From positions 1 to 46,828 of the forward strand of contig WFSJ01000024.1 of NCBI GenBank assembly GCA_015486055.1: DNA of 46,828 nucleotides, read 5' to 3'. The stretch is from Acidobacteriota bacterium (GTDB lineage: Bacteria > Acidobacteriota > Aminicenantia > S016-38). Under the pieces are notes generated by a model that was not told the origin of the DNA, made no database searches, and saw only the letters and a program-made list of their open reading frames with translations. The translations under genes and the position numbers were made by a program. Of this stretch, positions 15,985-24,164 are shown in pieces; position 1 is the stretch's first letter, and every line of letters starts with the position of its first letter.

Positions 15985-16811
15985 TGGAGTTTTATAAAGT
16001 TCATGCTCTTGGAAATGACTTTATAGTAGTTGAAAAGGATTGGATTAGAGAAGAGCCCCGAACTCTTTCGAAAGCCATATGTCACAGGCATTTCGGTGCC
16101 GGGGCGGATGGCCTAATAATTATAGAGAAGAGAGGGGATAGTTTTGGATTCAGGATTTTCAATGCTGATGGTTCAGAAGCTGAAATATCTGGAAATGGCA
16201 TAAAATGCGCTTCAGCTTACCTTTATTACAGAGGACTGACTAGGGAGAAGGAAATTAAGTTCAATAGCTTGGTCGGCGAAAGGAGTGTATGGCTTAAAGA
16301 GAGGAACGGAAGCAAATTCATATTTAGGGTTTCAATGGGAAAACCAAAACTCTCCTCGGATTCTATCCCCTTTGATGATGGAACTTACAGGGAAAAAATA
16401 ATAGATTATCCCCTTTCAATAGGAAACAGAATTTACCCCATAACCCTTGTTTCCGTTGGGAATCCCCACGCCGTACTTTTCTTTGACAATTTCCCTTCAT
16501 CCCTTGAATGGAAAGAGATTGGTAGTGAAATAGAAGAACATCCCTTTTTCCCTGAGAGGACGAATGTGGAATTTGTGAAGATAATTGACAACTCTTCCAT
16601 AGAGGTTCTTTTTTGGGAAAGAGGTGTAGGAGAAACTTATTCCTCAGGTAGTGGTTCATGTGCCTCTGCTTATGCAGCTTATTTGAAAGGGTTGGTTGGA
16701 AATAGAGTGCTGGTTAGGACACCTGCAGGTAATATAATTGTGGAGGTGAATGAGGAAATAGTAACAGAAGGGCCAGTTGAGGTTATATATAGAGGGGAAT
16801 GGCTAAAGTAG
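15984..16811 (+). CDS. dapF: Diaminopimelate epimerase, second catalytic Cys replaced by Ser
   Basis: 275 aa with the two-lobed DapF fold: 'MEFYKVHALGNDFIVV', 'HFGAGADGLIII' and 'FNADGSEAEISGNGIKCASAY' with the first catalytic Cys (Cys75). In the second motif the usual ERGVGETxACGTGA reads 'ERGVGETYSSGSGSCASA', so the second catalytic Cys position is Ser221, while a Cys remains at 226. It converts LL- to meso-diaminopimelate for peptidoglycan and lysine. The adjacent wall genes support that role, but the substitution makes the mechanism worth checking; a related epimerase activity is possible. Overlaps htrA by 1 bp and pgsA by 13 bp. Confidence 0.85.
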   Translation: MEFYKVHALGNDFIVVEKDWIREEPRTLSKAICHRHFGAGADGLIIIEKRGDSFGFRIFNADGSEAEISGNGIKCASAYLYYRGLTREKEIKFNSLVGERSVWLKERNGSKFIFRVSMGKPKLSSDSIPFDDGTYREKIIDYPLSIGNRIYPITLVSVGNPHAVLFFDNFPSSLEWKEIGSEIEEHPFFPERTNVEFVKIIDNSSIEVLFWERGVGETYSSGSGSCASAYAAYLKGLVGNRVLVRTPAGNIIVEVNEEIVTEGPVEVIYRGEWLK

Positions 16812-17347
16812 AAAAATCTTCTCTGAATTTACCCAATATATTAACTTTATTTAGGATATTTTTGGTTCCTATAATTGTAGCATCCTTGCTCGTTCAATTT
16901 AAGGGGAGGGCCTTTTTGGCCCTTAGCCTTTTCCTTCTTGCTGCTTTCACGGACTTTGTGGACGGTTATCTTGCCCGCAAGAGAGAACAGATAACGACTC
17001 TTGGAATACTGCTTGACCCCTTAGCCGACAAACTTCTAATTACATCTTCCTTCATATCACTTGTTGAACTTGGGTTGGCTCCTGCATGGGCTGTGATAAT
17101 TATAGTCGGAAGAGAAATCGCTGTGACTGGAATCAGAGCCATTGCAGCAAGCTCTGGAATGGTAATCCCGGCTTCTTCCTATGGTAAAAAGAAGATGTTC
17201 TTTGAGGTGCTTACGATATCAATACTCATACTTACTATTAGATTTCCTTTCCTGAAAGTTTCTGGCGTAGTACTCCTTTATATAAGTGTAGTGCTCTCAT
17301 TGTTCTCCGCAGGAGATTATATAATAAAGTTTGCTAAAGTAACATGA
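16799..17347 (+). CDS. pgsA: CDP-alcohol phosphatidyltransferase (PgsA-like)
   Basis: 182 aa with about five transmembrane segments. The family motif DG(x)2AR(x)8G(x)3D(x)3D is complete: 'DFVDGYLARKREQ' then 'TLGILLDPLADK'. 'NLPNILTLFRIFLVP' at the N-terminus is typical of PgsA, which makes phosphatidylglycerophosphate from CDP-diacylglycerol. The next gene encodes inositol-1-phosphate synthase, so transfer to inositol phosphate (PI-type lipid synthesis) is an alternative to consider. Inner membrane. The start overlaps dapF by 13 bp; last gene of the amiC-pgsA operon. Confidence 0.9.
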   Translation: MAKVEKSSLNLPNILTLFRIFLVPIIVASLLVQFKGRAFLALSLFLLAAFTDFVDGYLARKREQITTLGILLDPLADKLLITSSFISLVELGLAPAWAVIIIVGREIAVTGIRAIAASSGMVIPASSYGKKKMFFEVLTISILILTIRFPFLKVSGVVLLYISVVLSLFSAGDYIIKFAKVT

Positions 17348-17410
17348 TAGTAGTATATTTAAAAGCCATGGGAAAGTTTTTATTATTTCTTTCAAAATAG
17401 GAGGTGAAAA

Positions 17411-18499
17411 ATGAGCAAGATTAAAGTAGCCATTTCAGGAACAGGGAACTGTGCAAGTTCTCTCATTCAAGGGGTTTATTATTATTCCGAAACAAAAGAT
17501 ACTGTTGGATTGATGTATCCAAGTTTTGGGGAATATAAACCTTCGGACATAGAAATAGTAGCTGCTTTTGATGTTGACAAAAGAAAGGTAGGGAAGCCTT
17601 TAGAAGAGGCTTTATTCTCTCCGCCAAATTGCACGATGAAATTCTGGGATAAAATTCCGAAAACAGGAGTTATAGTTAAAATGGGCCCTATATTTGATGG
17701 CGTTGCAGCACATATGTATGAATATCCTGAAGATTTAAGTTTTCGCCCCTCAGATGAAACGCCTGTTGATGTGGTAGAAACGCTGAAGAATTCAGGGGCA
17801 GATATTCTTGTAAATTATATGCCCGTGGGTTCAGAAGAGGCTTCAAGATTTTATGCAGGAGCTGCCCTTGAGGCAAATATTGCATTTATCAATGCCATGC
17901 CGACATTTATAGTTTCAGACCCTCAATGGGGAAAAAAGTTTGAAGATAAAGGACTTCCGGCTATAGGCGATGATGTTAAAAGCCAAGTGGGCGCTACAAT
18001 AGTTCACAGGGTACTGACGAAGCTATTTGAGGACAGGGGCGTGAGGATAAATAGGACGTATCAGACCAATTTTGGGGGGAATACAGATTTTCTTAACATG
18101 CTTGAGAGGAAGAGGCTTGTAACAAAGAGAATATCCAAAACCGAAGCTGTAAGATCACAAATGGAAAAGAAGTTAGACGATTACCATATATATGTAGGTC
18201 CATCTGACTTCGTGCCATGGCTAAAGGACAACAAGATCTGCTATATAAGAATGGAGGGAGAAGGATTCGGTCATAATCCCATAATAATAGACCTCAAGCT
18301 TTCTGTTGAGGATTCTCCAAATAGCGGGGGAATAATTATAGATGCCATAAGAGCAGCCAAAATTGCCCTTGATAGAGGTCTTAAAGGACCTTTGACCTCA
18401 ATTTCCGCATTTACTATGAAACATCCTCCAAAGCAGTATTCAGACTGGGAAGCAAAAAAGATGGTGGAGGACTTTATAAAGGGAAAAATAAATAGGTAG
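17411..18499 (+). CDS. ino1: Myo-inositol-1-phosphate synthase (L-type, archaeal/actinobacterial style)
   Basis: 362 aa, the short prokaryotic form. The N-terminal Rossmann motif 'KVAISGTGNCASSLIQG' binds NAD. Characteristic segments include 'VNYMPVGSEEASRFYAGAAL', 'AIGDDVKSQVGATIVHRVL', 'TYQTNFGGNTDFLNM' and 'SAFTMKHPPKQYSD'. The enzyme converts glucose-6-phosphate to 1L-myo-inositol-1-phosphate, a precursor of inositol lipids or of inositol phosphate solutes in thermophiles. AGGAGGTG precedes ATG by 5 nt. Its placement 63 bp after a CDP-alcohol phosphatidyltransferase hints at inositol phospholipids. No other solute-synthesis gene is visible. Confidence 0.93.
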   Translation: MSKIKVAISGTGNCASSLIQGVYYYSETKDTVGLMYPSFGEYKPSDIEIVAAFDVDKRKVGKPLEEALFSPPNCTMKFWDKIPKTGVIVKMGPIFDGVAAHMYEYPEDLSFRPSDETPVDVVETLKNSGADILVNYMPVGSEEASRFYAGAALEANIAFINAMPTFIVSDPQWGKKFEDKGLPAIGDDVKSQVGATIVHRVLTKLFEDRGVRINRTYQTNFGGNTDFLNMLERKRLVTKRISKTEAVRSQMEKKLDDYHIYVGPSDFVPWLKDNKICYIRMEGEGFGHNPIIIDLKLSVEDSPNSGGIIIDAIRAAKIALDRGLKGPLTSISAFTMKHPPKQYSDWEAKKMVEDFIKGKINR

Positions 18500-18504
18500 A
18501 AATG

Positions 18505-18533
18505 TTGCCTGACCGACTTAAAGAGGTTATAAT
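18505..18533 (+). promoter_or_regulatory. Promoter for zinc-ribbon/FHA gene
   Basis: TTGCCT (18505-18510), 17 nt, TATAAT (18528-18533), followed by a ~37-nt leader with GAGGGG before ATG 18577. Confidence 0.7.
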
Positions 18534-18576
18534 ATAAAAGAAGGTTGTGTTGGGAAAACATAAAGAGGGGTAATTT

Positions 18577-19146
18577 ATGATTATTGAATGTCCGAAGTGT
18601 GGGAAAAAATATAAGTTTGATGATTCAAAATTCGCCCCGGATGAAAAGTCAAAGAAGGTAAGATGTAAAAACTGTGGTACTGTTTTTGAAATATTCAATC
18701 CTTTCTATGAGGAGTCCACTGCAGATAAAACATTAGAAGGTGAGGAGACAGTCACAAAAAAAGCTGAGAAGGAAGAGGAATCCACTACAAAGGAGCAACT
18801 TATAAAGGAAAAAGGGGAGCCCTATCTTCCCGATGATAAGGAATATGTTCTTTATATAACAAAGGGCGCAAAGCAGGGTTTTAAGTATAAGATGGAAAAG
18901 CCCGTTGTAGTTGTGGGTAGATATAATGTTGACCTCGTAATCCCAGATAGGCAAGTATCAAGGAAGCATATTGCCATAGAGGCATTTGGAGATAGAGTGA
19001 TAGTAAAGGATCTTCATAGCACAAATGGCACCTATTTGAATGGGGAAAGGGTTTTTCAAGCTGAACTTCAGGACCAGAGTGAAATTCTTCTCGGAGGAAC
19101 TACCCTACTCTTTTTAAAACTGCAGAAGGACACAGAAGTCTTCTGA
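18577..19146 (+). CDS. MJ0042 zinc-ribbon plus FHA domain protein
   Basis: 189 aa. Residues 1-42 form a zinc-ribbon of the MJ0042 type: two CxxC knuckles, 'IECPKCGKKYKFDD' and 'VRCKNCGTVFEIF'. A charged, probably disordered linker (45-85) follows, then an FHA domain (~88-185): 'YITKGAKQGFKYK', 'VVGRYNVDLVIPDRQVSRKH', 'VKDLHSTNGTYLNGERV'. FHA binds phosphothreonine peptides; the zinc-ribbon may contact protein or nucleic acid. It has its own promoter. The membrane AlkP-like gene starts with GTG immediately after its stop, so they are coupled. Confidence 0.9.
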   Translation: MIIECPKCGKKYKFDDSKFAPDEKSKKVRCKNCGTVFEIFNPFYEESTADKTLEGEETVTKKAEKEEESTTKEQLIKEKGEPYLPDDKEYVLYITKGAKQGFKYKMEKPVVVVGRYNVDLVIPDRQVSRKHIAIEAFGDRVIVKDLHSTNGTYLNGERVFQAELQDQSEILLGGTTLLFLKLQKDTEVF

Positions 19147-20712
19147 GTGAAAATAGTTAAGCTATTTTTCCCTTCATTTGTTGTTTCTCTGTGGGGGGGA
19201 TTCTCAATTTCCATATTTGTTAAGCTTTTAAACTTTTCCTCCATCTTGGATTATTCCTATCTTATTTTGTCTTTGATGTATTTTTTGATATTTCTGATAC
19301 CGTTAATGCTGGTTTCCATTTTTTTTAGAATTGCCTCAGGGGGTAAAATTTCCGCGCTGAATTCAAGATATCTATGCAGCTTTTTTTTTCTCCTTTCCTT
19401 CCTTTTTTCTCTCCTTGTTTATTTTAACTTGAGGTATCTGAGGAATCTCCTTCCCGGAAGAATATATTTTACAGTGATTGGGCTCGGGATAAGCTTTGGG
19501 ATAATTTCCCTTCTCAGTCTTTCTCTTATTCCCAGAAAAAGCAAGGCAATATTTGCAGTTTTCACCCTCTTTTCTTTCCTCGTGATTTTTTCCTTCTTGT
19601 ATTTTCCGAAACTGAGATATAAGACTGAACCTCAAAATCAGCTTATAACCTCCGTACAGAGCCCTGCCAGGAGAGTTATATTGCTATATATGGAAGGACT
19701 TTCCTTGGATGATATTCTGAAATTTTCTGAGAAAAGAGAGCTTCCGAATTTTTCCTACCTTATGGAAAAAGGAGCATGGGGAAAGGTCCTTTCCCCAAAA
19801 CCTTGTTCCTCTCCCACAACTTTTTTCTCATTTTTAAGGGGCAAACTTCCTAAAAATACTGGCTATTCGTCATACAGAGTGTTTTCCATCCGCGGTAAAG
19901 GAAAATTCACTCTCCTTCCGAGGTGGGCATTTTTCCAAGCACTTACAAATATAGGAGTTCTGAAAGTTAAGGCTGAGATAAAGAAACCGAACTGTGGGGT
20001 AGTTGATCTTGTGAGAAGGTCCGGTGGGAGAGCAGACATTATAGAAGCAGGAAAATACAGACTCAGGAGGGAACTGTTAGATTCCTTTTTTCCTAAGGTC
20101 CAGGAAGGCTCCTGGCAATATTCCACTCTCCTTCAGAGTCTTAGCAAGGACTTTGATGTGTCAGATAGAGCTCTTAAAATGGTTGGTAAATATAATATGT
20201 TAGTAGCAAAGTTTGAAGGGATGAAGGAAGTTAAACTTCGTTTTCTTAAATATTCTTCAGGTTATTACCCATTTGTAGACCCGGGGGAGCTTGAGAGATA
20301 TATGGAAATTATTGAAAGGTATTATCAGATTTACGACCAAATAATAGGGAGATTCCTTACCCTATTCTCTTCTGATGATTTGCTAATTATTGTTTCCCCA
20401 TTCTCCGTGGAAGTTCTTCCCCTTTGGAGGTCCTATGTTGAAGTAATTTTTGGAGACAAATTGACATGCGGAGATTATTTTGACTGTCCTGATGGACTTT
20501 TCTTTGCCTTTTCCAAAAATGTCTCCCTGAAGAATTCTTCTCTTTCTTTGCTTGATATTGCCCCGACAGTTTCTTACTTTCTTGGGCTTCCTGTCGAGAA
20601 AGAATCGGATGGGAGGGTAGCTTCGGAGATCTTTGAAAGGAAATTTTCCATTGAAAATCCCATATTCTTCATTCATTCTTATTCTTCTTTTCTAAAAGAA
20701 GAGATAAAGTAG
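19147..20712 (+). CDS. Membrane-anchored alkaline-phosphatase-superfamily protein, probably catalytically impaired
   Basis: 521 aa, GTG start directly after the FHA gene stop. About four transmembrane helices lie in residues 8-155. The exported part resembles type I phosphodiesterase/AlkP proteins: 'ILLYMEGLSLDDIL', 'LPNFSYLMEKGAWG', 'SSPTTFFSFLRGKLPKNTGY' and, near the end, 'LSLLDIAPTVSYFLGLP' and 'DGRV'. The first metal-ligand Asp (usual DG) is Glu183, and where the family has SDHG this protein reads 'IIVSPFSVEV'. The fold is kept but metal binding looks lost, so a binding or regulatory role is possible. The linkage to an FHA protein suggests signalling at the envelope (inference). Confidence 0.72.
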   Translation: MKIVKLFFPSFVVSLWGGFSISIFVKLLNFSSILDYSYLILSLMYFLIFLIPLMLVSIFFRIASGGKISALNSRYLCSFFFLLSFLFSLLVYFNLRYLRNLLPGRIYFTVIGLGISFGIISLLSLSLIPRKSKAIFAVFTLFSFLVIFSFLYFPKLRYKTEPQNQLITSVQSPARRVILLYMEGLSLDDILKFSEKRELPNFSYLMEKGAWGKVLSPKPCSSPTTFFSFLRGKLPKNTGYSSYRVFSIRGKGKFTLLPRWAFFQALTNIGVLKVKAEIKKPNCGVVDLVRRSGGRADIIEAGKYRLRRELLDSFFPKVQEGSWQYSTLLQSLSKDFDVSDRALKMVGKYNMLVAKFEGMKEVKLRFLKYSSGYYPFVDPGELERYMEIIERYYQIYDQIIGRFLTLFSSDDLLIIVSPFSVEVLPLWRSYVEVIFGDKLTCGDYFDCPDGLFFAFSKNVSLKNSSLSLLDIAPTVSYFLGLPVEKESDGRVASEIFERKFSIENPIFFIHSYSSFLKEEIK

Positions 20713-20735
20713 CCTTCTGGGCCGAAGCATAAATT

Positions 20736-20764
20736 TTGATCTGTAGACATCTATGATTTAATAT
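20736..20764 (+). promoter_or_regulatory. Promoter for the DUF72-CCA-M16 operon
   Basis: TTGATC (20736-20741), 17 nt, TAATAT (20759-20764). An 8-codon reading frame (20768-20794) lies in the leader before ATG 20799, which has GAGGT upstream. Confidence 0.5.
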
Positions 20765-20798
20765 CTAATGAAGGAGGATGATATTCTGAGGTAAGAAA

Positions 20799-21485
20799 AT
20801 GAAGATTGGTTGTGCTGGTTTTTGTGAGTCAAGGAAGAGATATTTTTCAGAATTCAGTGTAGTTGAGGTCCAACACAGTTTTTACAATCCCATATCCTTA
20901 GGACTCCTGAGAAAATGGAGGGAAGAAGCACCTGTTGGCTTTGAATTTACTCTTAAGGCTCTTCAGATAATTACACATCCTCCTTCTTCTCCTACCTACA
21001 GAAGGTTCAAGGGGAAACGCCCAAAAAGGGGCGGTTTTTTCCTCCCTTCAAAGGAAGTTTTTGAAGCTTGGGATGTGACTTTGAGGGAAGCTAAAGCCCT
21101 TGATGCAAACATTGTCATTTTCCAGCTTCCCCCAAGTTTTTGCCCTTCTCACCAGAATCTCGATAATATGGAGAATTTCTTCAAATATATAGAAAGGGAA
21201 GAGCTAAAACTTGGGATTGAGCTCAGATGTGAAGAATGGAGGGGAAAGATAAGGGAGATATGTGAGAGATTTGGCCTTTTCCATGTTGTAGACCCCTTTA
21301 CATGGGAAAAAGAATGGGGAAAACTCAATTATTTCAGGCTTCACGGGAAGGGAAATTACAAGTACAGATTCGAAGATGAAGATCTATCTTTTTTAGTGAA
21401 CAAGCTCAACCGAGATTCCTATGTGATATTTAACAACATATACTCTATTACAGATGCGAGGAGGTTCAAAGATTTTCTCTTTTGA
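20799..21485 (+). CDS. DUF72 family protein
   Basis: 228 aa, TIM-barrel-type DUF72 family. The N-terminus 'IGCAGFCESRKRYFSEFSVVEVQHSFYNP' region matches family layout (GxxGW-like start, then the 'E.n.tFY' segment). Later 'FEFTLKALQIITH', 'ANIVIFQLPPSFCPSHQN' and 'YFRLHGKGNYKYRF' are typical. The biochemical role of the family is not settled. Soluble, no signal peptide. It overlaps the tRNA nucleotidyltransferase gene by 32 bp, so it is the first gene of a five-gene operon. Somewhat short relative to common members but complete. Confidence 0.85.
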   Translation: MKIGCAGFCESRKRYFSEFSVVEVQHSFYNPISLGLLRKWREEAPVGFEFTLKALQIITHPPSSPTYRRFKGKRPKRGGFFLPSKEVFEAWDVTLREAKALDANIVIFQLPPSFCPSHQNLDNMENFFKYIEREELKLGIELRCEEWRGKIREICERFGLFHVVDPFTWEKEWGKLNYFRLHGKGNYKYRFEDEDLSFLVNKLNRDSYVIFNNIYSITDARRFKDFLF

Positions 21486-22917
21486 TATAGCTCATAGGGA
21501 TTTTTTCCTTTCTCTCTTTGGAAGGGATGTCTATCTTGTTGGGGGAGGGGTAAGAGACCTTCTTCTCGGTAGAGGAATTAAGGAAATTGACCTTCTTATA
21601 GCCCGTTACAGCTTAGAAGACATAACCGAGAAACTCAGGCCCTTCGGGAAGATAAACTTGGTAGGCAAAAGTTTTGCCGTTCTTAAATTTCACTATGAGG
21701 GAGAAGTAATTGAGATAGCCATACCCAGGAAGGAGAGGAGAGCGATTTCTGAATCCTCTTCCCACAAGAATTTTATAGTGGAGGCAGACCCTTTTCTTCC
21801 CATAGAAGAGGATCTTAAGAGAAGGGACTTTACGGTTAACAGTATGGCAATGAGACTTTCTGACTTTGAGATAATAGACCCATTAGGAGGTAGGCAGGAT
21901 GTTAAGAAAAAAATTCTCAGGATGAGTAACCCTGAAGCGTTTTCTGACGACCCTCTCAGAGTTCTCAGGGCAGCGAGATTTGCGGCGAAGCTGGACTTTA
22001 AAATTCATAATGAAATATATCAGAGGGCGAAAAAAATTTCTTTCACTGAAATACCAAGGGAAAGAATATTGGAAGAAATATACAAACTTCATTGCACAGA
22101 AAGACCCCAGAGAGGATGGGAAGAATTGCTTCCTCTGGGAGTTCTTGAGAAGGTATTCCCTGAGCTTTATATTTTGACCTTCTGGATCCAGGATGGCATA
22201 TTTCACCCTGAGACTGATTATTACGGGAACCACACTATATGGCCTCATACATTACTGACATTAATGCAGGCAAGCAGGCTTGCGAAACTATATGAGATTA
22301 AAAATGGTAGGAGACAAGCATTGCTTTTTTCTGCTCTTCTCCATGATATAGCAAAACCGTCCTGCAGCAAATGGGAATGGAAGGGAGATAGACTTGTTAT
22401 TAGGACTGTGGGGCACGATATTGAGGGTGAAAATATGGCAAAGGAATTTTGCGGTAGGTTTGGGATACACAGCTACATGGGATATCCTTTGAGAAAAAGA
22501 ATATTGAAGCTTGTAAAAACTCACCATAGGTTATCTGAGATATACAACCAAAGAGAATCTGTCACTAAAAAGGCTTTTAACAGGTTTGCCAAGGAGCTGG
22601 ATGGGGAATACATGCTCGGTATCCTACTTGATGTTGCTGATAGAAATGCAAGGGGACAATCGCCTTTAAATGATATAGATGAGCCGGGGAGATGGCTCCT
22701 TGAGAAGTTTGAGGAGTTTAAAACCTCTGAGGTAATAAAACCGTTGGTTATGGGAAGGGATTTGTTGTCTATTGGCTTCAACCCGGGTCCAAAGCTTGGT
22801 GCAGTTCTCAAAAGGTTATATGAAATGCAACTTGATGGGGAATTTGATAAAAAGGAGGAGGGGATAAAGCTCGCTGAGAAAGTAACAATTGAAATTTTCG
22901 GAATTCATAGGGTATAG
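21454..22917 (+). CDS. cca: CCA tRNA nucleotidyltransferase / poly(A) polymerase with HD domain
   Basis: 487 aa. The nucleotidyltransferase head has 'VYLVGGGVRDLLLGRG' followed by 'KEIDLLI', where the usual metal-binding DxD is Glu44-x-Asp46. 'RRDFTVNSMAMRL' and 'SDDPLRVLRAARFAAKL' are the template-recognition motifs. An HD domain follows ('LLFSALLHDIAKP', 'KTHHRLSE'), then a C-terminal 'GPKLGAVLKRLYEMQLDGEF'. It adds or repairs CCA at tRNA 3' ends; tRNA-Phe and tRNA-Ser here lack encoded CCA, so the activity is needed. The Asp-to-Glu change is conservative. Overlaps DUF72 upstream; M16 follows after 8 bp with AGGAGG. Confidence 0.9.
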   Translation: MRGGSKIFSFDIAHRDFFLSLFGRDVYLVGGGVRDLLLGRGIKEIDLLIARYSLEDITEKLRPFGKINLVGKSFAVLKFHYEGEVIEIAIPRKERRAISESSSHKNFIVEADPFLPIEEDLKRRDFTVNSMAMRLSDFEIIDPLGGRQDVKKKILRMSNPEAFSDDPLRVLRAARFAAKLDFKIHNEIYQRAKKISFTEIPRERILEEIYKLHCTERPQRGWEELLPLGVLEKVFPELYILTFWIQDGIFHPETDYYGNHTIWPHTLLTLMQASRLAKLYEIKNGRRQALLFSALLHDIAKPSCSKWEWKGDRLVIRTVGHDIEGENMAKEFCGRFGIHSYMGYPLRKRILKLVKTHHRLSEIYNQRESVTKKAFNRFAKELDGEYMLGILLDVADRNARGQSPLNDIDEPGRWLLEKFEEFKTSEVIKPLVMGRDLLSIGFNPGPKLGAVLKRLYEMQLDGEFDKKEEGIKLAEKVTIEIFGIHRV

Positions 22918-22925
22918 GAGGAGAA

Positions 22926-24164
22926 ATGAATTTTAAATTTAGAAAGGCAAAAACTTCAAATGGTATGGACATTATATTTATTGAAAGACCGTACTCTCCT
23001 ATGATTAGCTTCCAGGTATGGGTAAGGGCTGGTTCTAAATATGAAAGGCCTGGCATAACGGGGATAAGTCATATGATTGAGCACATGATGTTCAAGGGCT
23101 CCTCAAAATATGGTCCCCAGGAGCATGCAAAGAGAGTTCAAGATATTGGCGGGGAATTTAATGCCTTTACAGGCCATGACAAAACAGTGTATTACGAAAA
23201 TATAGCTCCTCAGCACCTTGAGAACATAATAGAGATGGAATCCGATAGATTTCTACATCCACTTTTTAACCAAGAAGAATTCCTCAGGGAAAGAGATGTT
23301 GTAATGGAGGAAAGGCTCCTCAGAACGGATAACTCCCCGTATGGGAAAGGCCTTGAAGAACTATTTTCTCTCAGCTTCGTGGCCCATCCTTACCACTGGC
23401 CAATAATTGGATGGAAATCTGATATAGCCTCATACACAAAGGGAAAATTGATTCATTATTTTAAGGAGAGATATAGTCCTAAGAACATATTTTTCGTAGT
23501 AAGCGGTAAAGCTGAATTTGAAGAAGTAGTTTCTCTGATTGATAGATATTTTGGAGGTTTGGGAGGAGAAGACAGCGAAACTTATAATCTCCCTCAAGAA
23601 CCCCAACAGAAAGGTAACCGCTGGGGAGAGGTAATAATGGATGTAGGTATTCCTTTTATATTTATGGGTTATGTTCTTCCAGGATATGGAGCCGATGCTT
23701 ATCCTCTTATCTCAATTCTTGATAGGATAATTACAACAGGGGAAAGTTCAAGGCTGTGGAGGAAGCTTGTTCACGAGGAAGGTATTGCCTCAGATGCAGG
23801 AGGGGGAGTTTATTCGTTAGGAGACTACAGTATATTTTTCCTTTATGCCATGGCAAAAGAAGGAAAGTCCCTTTATGACTTAGAGAAAAGGATGGTGAGT
23901 TTGCTGGGCGAGGCAGAGATAGAGGATAACGAGCTTGAAAAAGCGAGGAACCAGAGCTTAGCTAATGTGATCTCATCCTTAGAAAAGTCATTTTACACAG
24001 GTCTTGTTTCTGGAGAAGGTTATATAAATAAGCAAGATCCCTCCTATTTTCTAAGGAATCTTGATATATTGAAAAAGGCGGGAAAAGAGGAAGTTGAGAG
24101 AGTATGGAGGGAATATTTAAGAGAGGGTAGGAGGAATACAGTTTTTATAAAGGGGGAAAGATGA
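22926..24164 (+). CDS. M16 zinc peptidase, catalytic subunit
   Basis: 412 aa. The inverted zinc motif HxxEH is intact at residues 49-53 ('ISHMIEHMMFKG'), with the third ligand Glu about 76 residues later in 'RDVVMEERLL'. 'GGEFNAFTGHDKTVYYEN' and 'HPYHWPIIGWKSDI' are typical. No signal peptide, so cytoplasmic or released by another route. The downstream gene, sharing ATGA, encodes the partner subunit with the Arg/Tyr pair, the arrangement of mitochondrial processing peptidase-like heterodimers. It degrades oligopeptides; the specific substrate is unknown. Confidence 0.94.
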   Translation: MNFKFRKAKTSNGMDIIFIERPYSPMISFQVWVRAGSKYERPGITGISHMIEHMMFKGSSKYGPQEHAKRVQDIGGEFNAFTGHDKTVYYENIAPQHLENIIEMESDRFLHPLFNQEEFLRERDVVMEERLLRTDNSPYGKGLEELFSLSFVAHPYHWPIIGWKSDIASYTKGKLIHYFKERYSPKNIFFVVSGKAEFEEVVSLIDRYFGGLGGEDSETYNLPQEPQQKGNRWGEVIMDVGIPFIFMGYVLPGYGADAYPLISILDRIITTGESSRLWRKLVHEEGIASDAGGGVYSLGDYSIFFLYAMAKEGKSLYDLEKRMVSLLGEAEIEDNELEKARNQSLANVISSLEKSFYTGLVSGEGYINKQDPSYFLRNLDILKKAGKEEVERVWREYLREGRRNTVFIKGER

